Shown one piece after another: positions 15,639 to 21,955 of a DNA stretch of 40,311 nucleotides. Below the pieces are notes generated by a model. It was not told the DNA's origin and ran no database searches. It was given only the letters and a program-made list of their open reading frames with translations. Where the stretch lies: assembly GCA_009785525.1 (NCBI GenBank), contig WQWC01000017.1:1-40311 (forward strand), written 5' to 3'. Numbering within the stretch: the stretch's first letter is position 1; every line of letters starts with the position of its first letter. The translations under genes and the position numbers were made by a program. The DNA is from Oscillospiraceae bacterium. GTDB lineage: Bacteria > Bacillota > Clostridia > Oscillospirales > Oscillospiraceae.

Positions 15639-15660
15639 ACAAAACACCCGCCGACTGCGG
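15639..15660. repeat. 22-bp inverted copy of the right half of the 13860-13894 terminator
   Basis: ACAAAACACCCGCCGACTGC followed by GG is the exact reverse complement of 13874-13895. The two copies face each other across the sigma/anti-sigma operon. Confidence 0.75.
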
Positions 15661-15663
15661 AAA

Positions 15664-15684
15664 GCCCTCTTTACTAAAGAGGGC
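15664..15684 (-). terminator. Terminator downstream of trpB2
   Basis: GCCCTCTTT-ACT-AAAGAGGGC, a 9-bp perfect stem 9 bases past the trpB2 stop on the minus strand. Only TTT CC follows, so termination may be incomplete. Confidence 0.6.
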
Positions 15685-15693
15685 AGAAATTGC

Positions 15694-17079
15694 TCAAATA
15701 TCCGCCGGCACGTTGGGCAGGGACGCAAATCCCCGCTCAAGGTCCTCGTCTGTCGGGATATTATCGGTCATCGAACCATCGTTGTATTGCATATATGCGC
15801 CCATATCGAAGTATCCAGTGCCGGACAGTCCGAACAGTATTGTTTTCGCCTCGCCGGTCTCTTTGCACTTCAACGCCTCCTCGATAGCGGCACGGATGGC
15901 GTGCGCCGACTCTGGCGCGGGGAGTGTACCCTCAACCCTGGCGAACTGGGTCGCCGCTTCAAACACTGCCGTCTGATTGTAAGACCTGGCCTCGTCTATA
16001 TATCCATCGTGGTAGAGCTGGGAAAGTATCGGGCTCATGCCGTGATACCTCAATCCCCCGGCATGGCTTGATGACGGAATGAACTGCGCGCCGACTGTAT
16101 ACATCTTTGCCAGCGGCGTGACCATTCCGGTGTCGCAGAAATCGTAAGCAAACCTGCCGCGGGTCATTGTCGGACAGGACGCGGGCTCAACCGCGAGGAA
16201 GTACGGCGCATCCTTCCCGGCGAGCTTTTCAGCCATGAACGGACCCATCAGTCCGCCGAGGTTAGAGCCGCCGCCGGCGCAGCCTATGACGATGTCGGGG
16301 TGTTCTCCAAGCTTCTCAAACGCCGTCTTTGCCTCAAGCCCGATCACTGTCTGGTGAAGCAGCACTTGATTTAAAACACTGCCCAGAACGTATCTATATC
16401 CGTCGGTGGTGACGGCCGCTTCAACAGCCTCGGATATCGCGCAGCCGAGGCTGCCGCCTGTTTCAGGGTCTTTGGCCAATATTTTGCGGCCAATCTCCGT
16501 CGTATCGGACGGGGACGGGGTGACTGCAGCGCCGTAAGTCTCCATAACTGCCTTGCGATACGGTTTTTGTTGTGCGGATACCTTCACCATGAACACTTTT
16601 AAGTCCAGCCCGAAATATCCACAAGCCATTGACATAGCGGTCCCCCACTGCCCTGCCCCTGTCTCGGTCGTGACGCCGCGCAGCCCCTGCTCTTTCGCGT
16701 AATATGCTTGCGCGATGGCAGAATTGAGCTTATGGCTGCCGGAAGTATTCCCGCCCTCATACTTGTAATAAATTTTCGCCGGGGTGCCGAGCGCTTCTTC
16801 AAGGCAATATGCCCGGACTAATGGAGACGGTCTGTACATCTTATAGAAATTCCTGATTTCTTCCGGTATTTCTATAAACCTGTCTTTGTCGTTGAGTTCT
16901 TGCTTTACAAGCTCATCGCAGAATACCGGCGCCAGTTCCTCCGCGGTTACTGGCTTTAACGTCCCAGGATTCAGAATCGGGCGATGGTCTGTCTTCATAT
17001 CGGCACGGATATTGTACCATGCTTTTGGGAGTTCCTCTTCTGTAAGATATGTTTTGTACGGAATCTTATTTTTTGACAT
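15694..17079 (-). CDS. trpB: Tryptophan synthase beta chain, TrpB2-type
   Basis: 461 residues from the ATG at 17079 (MSKNKIPYKTYLTEEELPKA), preceded by AGGAGG; the frame upstream of it lies in the leader terminator. Length and N-terminal extension mark the TrpB2 class (classical TrpB is about 400). The PLP lysine is K117 in EGGNTSGSHKLNSA, and the phosphate-binding loop is CAGGGSNLGG. It makes tryptophan from indole and serine. No trpA is adjacent. TrpB2 enzymes are often encoded alone and are thought to salvage free indole. It is controlled by a Trp-specific T-box directly upstream, so it should be induced when charged tRNA-Trp is scarce. Confidence 0.94.
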   Translation of the reverse strand: MSKNKIPYKTYLTEEELPKAWYNIRADMKTDHRPILNPGTLKPVTAEELAPVFCDELVKQELNDKDRFIEIPEEIRNFYKMYRPSPLVRAYCLEEALGTPAKIYYKYEGGNTSGSHKLNSAIAQAYYAKEQGLRGVTTETGAGQWGTAMSMACGYFGLDLKVFMVKVSAQQKPYRKAVMETYGAAVTPSPSDTTEIGRKILAKDPETGGSLGCAISEAVEAAVTTDGYRYVLGSVLNQVLLHQTVIGLEAKTAFEKLGEHPDIVIGCAGGGSNLGGLMGPFMAEKLAGKDAPYFLAVEPASCPTMTRGRFAYDFCDTGMVTPLAKMYTVGAQFIPSSSHAGGLRYHGMSPILSQLYHDGYIDEARSYNQTAVFEAATQFARVEGTLPAPESAHAIRAAIEEALKCKETGEAKTILFGLSGTGYFDMGAYMQYNDGSMTDNIPTDEDLERGFASLPNVPADI

Positions 17080-17104
17080 CGATAGTTTCCTCCTGTTCTT
17101 AAAA

Positions 17105-17406
17105 TAAAAAAGCCCCCAGTAAAGCATTACGCTCTACCAAGGACGAATTCGCTAAAATCCGCGGTGCCACCTTGATTTACGATATAAAATCGCACGCTTA
17201 AACGGGATACCAGTATATCCCCGGCAACTTACGTATGCCCCACGTCATGGAATACTGGGAAATTGCGAAGCAATTTCTTTTGACCATGCCCTCAGCGGTC
17301 CATTTAACAGTCTGCATTTCTACCCGGCTCTCAGCCTTGCCGGACTCTCTGTACAGCGCATATACTGTTTTTATCTCCGCGTCAACGGTTTAATTGATAT
17401 TAAGTT
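17105..17406 (-). promoter_or_regulatory. T-box leader of trpB2 with Trp (TGG) specifier and terminator
   Basis: Minus-strand elements in order: AGAGAG (complement of 17345-17350) followed by a GCCGG-type stem, specifier TGG (complement of 17300-17302) flanked as TTAAA-TGG-ACC, T-box core GGTGGCACCGCGG (complement of 17159-17171), and a terminator at about 17105-17143 (CCTTGGTAGAGC-GTAAT-GCTTTACTGGGG then a U-run). TGG is the only Trp codon, which matches the gene downstream. Confidence 0.92.
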
Positions 17407-17412
17407 TCTATT

Positions 17413-17441
17413 ATTGTAGACCATGCGAAATGAAATGTCAA
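17413..17441 (-). promoter_or_regulatory. Sigma-A promoter of the trpB2 T-box transcript
   Basis: On the minus strand TTGACA (complement of 17436-17441), 17-base spacer, TACAAT (complement of 17413-17418). Confidence 0.85.
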
Positions 17442-17454
17442 GACTTTTATCAAC

Positions 17455-17483
17455 TTGACAAACTGGCGCTAATCAATTATAAT
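17455..17483 (+). promoter_or_regulatory. Sigma-A promoter of tRNA-Leu
   Basis: TTGACA 17455-17460, 17-base spacer, TATAAT 17478-17483, both perfect. Its -35 lies only 13 bases from the -35 of the divergent trpB2 promoter. Confidence 0.9.
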
Positions 17484-17499
17484 CAGCAAACCAATGTAT

Positions 17500-17586
17500 G
17501 CTGGTGTGGCGGAACAGGCAGACGCCCGGGACTTAAAATCCCGTGAGGGCAACCTCGTACCGGTTCGACCCCGGTCACCAGCACCA
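17500..17586 (+). tRNA. tRNA-Leu (anticodon TAA)
   Basis: Acceptor arms GCTGGTG (17500-17506) and CACCAGC (17576-17582), discriminator A and encoded CCA. Anticodon stem CGGGA/TCCCG with loop CTTAAAA gives anticodon TAA at 17534-17536. A long variable arm (GTGAGGGCAACCTCGTAC region) marks a type II tRNA, and the T-loop GGTTCGACCCC is intact. It reads UUA (and probably UUG) codons. Confidence 0.96.
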
Positions 17587-17596
17587 AATAAAACCA

Positions 17597-17638
17597 CCAT
17601 CAAATGATACAACGAAAAGTGTCGCTTGATGGTTTTTT
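17597..17638 (+). terminator. Terminator after tRNA-Leu
   Basis: CCATCAA (17597-17603) pairs with TTGATGG (17626-17632), followed by six Ts. The loop holds a second imperfect pairing (GATACAAC/GTGTCGC). Confidence 0.85.
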
Positions 17639-17671
17639 ATTTTACCAGAAATCCCACTGTTGCTGCGGTTT

Positions 17672-18617
17672 TTATTTTTTCAGTTTAATTGGCGCATAAA
17701 GATTCATTTGATGATAACCAAGACCTTCTTTTATTTCATCGTCCACGTAAATCATGTGTCCCATTAATCTGCGGTCACTGTCAATAATAAAATTTGTGTT
17801 TTCAAGCCATTTTTCTGTCTTGCTTCTCACCTTGTCGTGGCTTTCTCCATCTCCGTCTACGCTGACCGCGACCGCATATAAGCCCACCTTGAAATTCCGT
17901 AATTTTATACGGTTTCACATCATCATCCGTTATCCCATCTTTTATTCCCCAAAACCATTCCGCTTTATCGTCTTTTCCGGTCAGAAAGTCAGGGCAATCA
18001 AAAATAACAGGTTTAAATAAATGGTTGTGTGTCTCCTGCCACTGGCCAAACGCACCAAAAACCTCATCCCATGAAGCAAGCCCTGATGTTACCGCTCTAA
18101 ACTTGGGTATCCTGACAATCATTATGTCCGGCACTTTGTTATCTAACTTCTCCGTAACCTCCAGCAAACGATTAACATTCGCCGAATTCCCCTCGTAATC
18201 TACATTGACAAACTGCGTTTCGATTTCTTTCGCTTTTTCATATAACAGTTTGACATCAGACTCTTTTCCAAAATCAGCTTGCTCAATTTGACAGATAAAC
18301 TCAAGGACGATTTCTCTGAGCTCGTGCAAAAGAGAGACTTCTTCGTCAATGGCATTGACCTTTTTCCCAAGCACCTCCAAAACGACTTCAGTGCCGGGTG
18401 TATTGAAAATGCGCCGGATATCCTTGATGCTGATGTTCAGTTTGCGCAGTATCAGGATTTGTTCAATACGCTGCACGGCTGCATTGTCGTACAACCTGTA
18501 AGCGTAATCGTTGCTTCTGGTGCTTGTTATGAGCCCCATATCTTCATAGTAACGTAGTGTACGGGCGGATATCTCATATTTGGTTGATATATCTCTAATT
18601 TTGATTAACTCATTCAT
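17672..18617 (-). pseudogene. MerR-family regulator with GyrI-like effector domain, frameshifted
   Basis: The N-terminal MerR helix-turn-helix (IRDISTKYEISARTLRYYED, then YRLYDNAAVQRIEQILILRK) and coiled coil are intact. The GyrI-like small-molecule-binding domain follows (VPDIMIVRIPKFRAVTSG). In frame one the protein runs to TEFQGGL at about 17885 and then becomes a nonsense arginine-rich tail ending at 17802. The missing end (LYAVAVSVDGDGESHDKV to YAPIKLKK) is in another frame ending at 17672. Removing one G from the GGTGGG run near 17885 restores a single chain of about 315 residues. It is therefore one gene with a 1-base insertion, either real or a sequencing error in a G run. The 5' half and its promoter look functional. 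Confidence 0.82.
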
Positions 18618-18649
18618 AGTTAGCTCATCCTTTCCGTTGTTTTATACAT

Positions 18650-18680
18650 ATAGTAAACTGTTCCCCAACGGCAGCGTCAA
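18650..18680 (-). promoter_or_regulatory. MerR-type promoter with 19-bp spacer upstream of the merR-like gene
   Basis: On the minus strand TTGACG (complement of 18675-18680), exactly 19 bases, then TACTAT (complement of 18650-18655). The over-long spacer with an inner dyad (CTGCCGTTGGGGAACAGTT) is the hallmark of promoters that MerR proteins untwist to activate, so autoregulation is likely. Confidence 0.78.
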
Positions 18681-18729
18681 GTATATTTTTGAAAATTTTT
18701 TGAAAATTTTTCATAGATGCAATGAAAAC

Positions 18730-18751
18730 CGTCCGTCATGGGCGTTTTTTT
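18730..18751 (+). terminator. Possible weak terminator
   Basis: CGTCC-GTCAT-GGGCG with one G-T pair, followed by seven Ts. No plus-strand gene ends just upstream, so its role is unclear. Confidence 0.35.
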
Positions 18752-18798
18752 GTTGTGCCCTGGTTCCGTGACATGCTCTTGAAGCCACCAATTATGGG

Positions 18799-18828
18799 TT
18801 GACAGCCATGCCTTTATGGTTATATAAT
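18799..18828 (+). promoter_or_regulatory. Sigma-A promoter of the capA-like gene
   Basis: TTGACA 18799-18804, 18-base spacer, TATAAT 18823-18828, 33 bases before the start codon. Confidence 0.82.
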
Positions 18829-18860
18829 TTTTTCTGTAAAGATTGAAAAGAGAGGGAAAT

Positions 18861-20036
18861 ATGATGAAAAAGGCGGCCTATGCGCTTATCTATCTTATCG
18901 CGGTACTCGGCATCGGCATTGTTGCGCTGGCACTTGCGCGCGCGATTCACTTTAATTTTCAAGACCCGCACGTATCTATTGAATTGCCGGACGCGGAACC
19001 GGAGGAGGCTCTACTCTCGTACTATCCCGCTTATGGGATTTTACTCTATTATGAGCCTGATGAGTACGTTCCGGATGAGTACGAATATGATATTGTCGAA
19101 GAAGAGCCGGAGCTTCCACGTGATTTAGTTACGATAACCATATCCGCAGCCGGGGACGTGACTTTGGGCGGCGACCCGCGCGGCGCGGGCATGTTTATGA
19201 GTGAGTTTAACTATCACGATCAGGATCACTCGCATTTCCTGCGTTATGTCAGCCATGTTTTTGAGGAAAGCGATCTCTCAATCGTGAATTTAGAAGGCAC
19301 GCTGACCTATGCAGAGGCGCACAGGGACAGGACGTTTGTGTTCCGCGGACCTCCGCACTTTGCGAGGATACTGTCATCCTCGGGTGTGGATGTCGTCACT
19401 CTCGCTAACAATCACACGATGGATTTTTTTGAGCGCGGCCACGAAGATACCAGAGAAAGTCTCGCGGCAGAGGGCATCGCCTATTTTGGCGACTCGATCC
19501 ATACGATTCTGGAGGTAAACGGCATCTACGTGGGTCTGTTCGGCTTCAACATTTGGTATGACGGGCGGGGACAGCGTAACCGCATTGCCGCAGCGATAGA
19601 AGACCTGCAAGACAGGGGTGCGCAGTTGATTATCGCGTACTATCACTGGGGTGTAGAACTCGCAAACACGCCGGAACACTACCAGCGCGACATAGGCCGG
19701 TTTACAATCGCCAGCGGGGCGCATTTGGTGCTTGGTGCACACTCCCATGTATTGCAAGGCATAGAGGTGTATAGGGACAGAAACATAGTGTATTCGCTTG
19801 CTAATTTCAGCTTCGGCGGGAACAACAACCCGCAGGATCATCACACTATGATTTTCCAGCAAACGTTCGCATTTGATGACGGTGTGTTAGTAGACACAAA
19901 CGATACGAACATAATCCCCGCATTTATCTCATCTGTGAGGTATCGCAACAACTTCCAGCCGGTAATTGCGACCGGGGAAGATGCTGAGCTTATCCTGGAG
20001 AGGATTCGCGAATACAGCAGCTGGTTGGTGGACTGA
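18861..20036 (+). CDS. CapA-family (poly-gamma-glutamate-type) metallophosphatase-fold protein, membrane anchored
   Basis: 391 residues from ATG 18861 (the next codon but one, 18864, is also ATG; a GAGAGGG site precedes both). An N-terminal membrane segment (AYALIYLIAVLGIGIVALAL) and an acidic linker rich in Asp, Glu and Tyr (about 40-88) lead to the CapA fold. Motifs are AAGDVTLGG, IVNLEGTLT, TLANNHTMDFFERG, YYHWGVEL and GAHSHVLQGIE, with metal-binding Asp, Asn and His. CapA/PgsA proteins take part in poly-gamma-glutamate or surface polymer export; many solo members have unknown roles. No pgsB/pgsC genes are nearby, so capsule synthesis is not supported. A zinc-ribbon/beta-propeller gene follows after 25 bases. 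Confidence 0.88.
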   Translation: MMKKAAYALIYLIAVLGIGIVALALARAIHFNFQDPHVSIELPDAEPEEALLSYYPAYGILLYYEPDEYVPDEYEYDIVEEEPELPRDLVTITISAAGDVTLGGDPRGAGMFMSEFNYHDQDHSHFLRYVSHVFEESDLSIVNLEGTLTYAEAHRDRTFVFRGPPHFARILSSSGVDVVTLANNHTMDFFERGHEDTRESLAAEGIAYFGDSIHTILEVNGIYVGLFGFNIWYDGRGQRNRIAAAIEDLQDRGAQLIIAYYHWGVELANTPEHYQRDIGRFTIASGAHLVLGAHSHVLQGIEVYRDRNIVYSLANFSFGGNNNPQDHHTMIFQQTFAFDDGVLVDTNDTNIIPAFISSVRYRNNFQPVIATGEDAELILERIREYSSWLVD

Positions 20037-20061
20037 TAAAACTATTTAGGAGGGTTCCGCT

Positions 20062-21627
20062 ATGTTTTGTTCAAACTGCGGCCATAATCTGACCAACGGG
20101 GACGGGGATTTTTGCCCTAACTGCGGCGTAGGCAAATCGGAAACACCCGCACCCGGCACCGGAAAGCAAGCTGCAAATCGCGGGATGAAAATCGTCCCCG
20201 TCATTATTGCCGCGGCGGTAATCTGCACCGGCATTGCCGCATGGTTATTATTCGGCGGCAGGGCGGAACCCGCCTATTGGCCAGAAGAGATACCTGACCG
20301 GCGGACTGTTGAAACCGCGATATGGGTGTTTGACAGTGAGCATTCTCGCGAACTGCCAGACGATGAAATCATCCTGTCTGTCTCTCCCTCCGGCAGATAT
20401 ATCCTCACTGCAGCCCGAATTTTAGAGGTGAATATACAAAACCGCAGGCCGGGGAACAATATGGGACGGGAGGCGGAACACATCTCCCTCTATACAAATC
20501 AAAACGGGCGACTTTCCCGCATGGGTCGCATATATATTGACCCTGATGCCGACCTGCTTTGGAACGATACGGTCGTCGGAGGCGATGAGGCAAACATCGC
20601 ATGGAGTCCAGACGAAAGTCACATACTTATGACGGCAGGCACAATTCAGAACCGGCAATGGATTACTATGGCGGATATGAATTCTGACGTCTATCTTATC
20701 AATTTTGCCGCAGGAACAATCGAAAATCTGACAGGCAGATATTCTGAGCCTGACTTTTTGCCGCGGTGGATTGATGATGACCATATCAGTTTTATACGAT
20801 ATGAACTAGACTGGGATAACATGTGGGTAGCAAGTCTTATGGGCATGAACCTGAGAACCGGGACACAGGAATTTTTATCCAACCTTTCCGACGACGGAAG
20901 AATCGCAGTTATATTTGATTACAAAATACACGGAGATTACGTATATTTCAGCCGGGATACCTTTGGTTCTCTTGAAACATCAGGTTTTTTCGCGTCTCCC
21001 CTCAACGGCAACAGAACGCCTCCAACCAGTCTGTTGAGCATACTGGATATACGTGAGATTTATGATCATTGGGCGGTGATTGGTCTTATATCTGTGCAGA
21101 TTTCGCCGGACGGGCGCTGGGCGCTGCTTACCGCTTTGGATCAGCGGATTTTCGCGCTTGATATACCATTTGCCGATGACCCGGAGTTTCCGCAGCCTGA
21201 CCCGGGCTCAGCCATGAGCAGAGTCACACATATGCCATGGGTTCCTTATCACAATGTTGTGCTGTTTGATCTGCATCGTAATCGGGTCGTCAACCCGTTT
21301 ACTGACAGGGCGTTGCGTCCCAATGTTGCCATAGTCACAGCGGCAACTTTTGCACCTGACGGCAAGTCCCTGCTATGCGCTGTGTTCGGCGATGACGGCG
21401 CGTGGACAATAGACGGAATGAATGAAACGACGCTGTTCCAAATCAGACTAGACGACGGTTCGTTTGATGCGGTGCGGATATTCAGAACAGATTCCGACAT
21501 GATGCCGACTATGATTTCATGGCAAGAAGACAATTCTTTATGGATACGCTCCACATGGCTTAGCAACCCGCTTTTTAGCCGCACAATACTGGCAATCCCG
21601 GCCGCGTTTGAGCGGTTTGTCGGTTAA
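20062..21627 (+). CDS. Zinc-ribbon, single-span membrane protein with beta-propeller-like ectodomain
   Basis: 521 residues. N-terminal zinc ribbon C3-x2-C6 ... C18-x2-C21 (MFCSNCGHNLT, FCPNCG) is followed by a Gly/Pro-rich linker and a membrane span at about 43-64 (IVPVIIAAAVICTGIAAWLLF). About 455 residues follow with TolB/WD40-like repeats: SVSPSGRYILTAA, AWSPDESHILMTAG, QISPDGRWALLTA, TFAPDGKSLLCAVF, each a blade signature. The zinc ribbon is inside the cell and the propeller outside. Zinc-ribbon membrane proteins of this layout are common in Clostridia with varied outer domains; function is unknown. Probably co-transcribed with the CapA-like gene; AGGAGGG site upstream. Terminator at 21660. 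Confidence 0.75.
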   Translation: MFCSNCGHNLTNGDGDFCPNCGVGKSETPAPGTGKQAANRGMKIVPVIIAAAVICTGIAAWLLFGGRAEPAYWPEEIPDRRTVETAIWVFDSEHSRELPDDEIILSVSPSGRYILTAARILEVNIQNRRPGNNMGREAEHISLYTNQNGRLSRMGRIYIDPDADLLWNDTVVGGDEANIAWSPDESHILMTAGTIQNRQWITMADMNSDVYLINFAAGTIENLTGRYSEPDFLPRWIDDDHISFIRYELDWDNMWVASLMGMNLRTGTQEFLSNLSDDGRIAVIFDYKIHGDYVYFSRDTFGSLETSGFFASPLNGNRTPPTSLLSILDIREIYDHWAVIGLISVQISPDGRWALLTALDQRIFALDIPFADDPEFPQPDPGSAMSRVTHMPWVPYHNVVLFDLHRNRVVNPFTDRALRPNVAIVTAATFAPDGKSLLCAVFGDDGAWTIDGMNETTLFQIRLDDGSFDAVRIFRTDSDMMPTMISWQEDNSLWIRSTWLSNPLFSRTILAIPAAFERFVG

Positions 21628-21659
21628 TCATTTCACTTGCTGTCAAACGAGGATTTATT

Positions 21660-21702
21660 CAAATGAACTGCTCCACAGATGAGACTGGGGCAGTTCATTT
21701 TC
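21660..21702 (+). terminator. Terminator after the zinc-ribbon protein gene
   Basis: TGAACTGCTCC pairs with GGGGCAGTTCA (11 bp, one G-T pair), with A-run before and TTTT after, 32 bases past the stop. Confidence 0.85.
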
Positions 21703-21789
21703 CAGATTTTGTGTTCATTTAGGCACAGTGCTTTATAAAAGCACACAAATACTGCGAAAAAGCTGGATTTAGCACAATAAGCGGAGATA

Positions 21790-21824
21790 AACGGCGGTCT
21801 TTTCGCAAGGTTGCCGTTTTTTCG
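21790..21824 (+). terminator. Second terminator-like hairpin in the 328-bp gap
   Basis: AACGGC (21790-21795) and GCCGTT (21813-21818) followed by TTTT. The gap 21628-21955 otherwise holds only the terminator at 21660 and the promoter at 21848; no gene is seen in it. Confidence 0.5.
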
Positions 21825-21847
21825 TTCCCAAATCGGTAAAAACACTG

Positions 21848-21876
21848 TTGCATAAACACCTCACAGGGTGTAGAAT
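21848..21876 (+). promoter_or_regulatory. Promoter of the P-type ATPase gene with a dyad in its spacer
   Basis: TTGCAT 21848-21853, 17-base spacer, TAGAAT 21871-21876. The spacer and start of the -10 hold ACACC-TCACAG-GGTGT, an inverted repeat placed where a repressor would block RNA polymerase. Confidence 0.6.
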
Positions 21877-21955
21877 GTTGCGGGTCAAAAGAGGGTGAGC
21901 GTATTCAGCTTGCGGGAACAACGCTTGCCATACATAAAAAAGGGGAAACAGAACG

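Noticed and set aside
21841-21955. Manganese (yybP-ykoY) riboswitch upstream of the cation ATPase
   Set aside because: Looked for because such pumps often carry it, but the conserved GGGGAGUA and matching loop sequences are not present.
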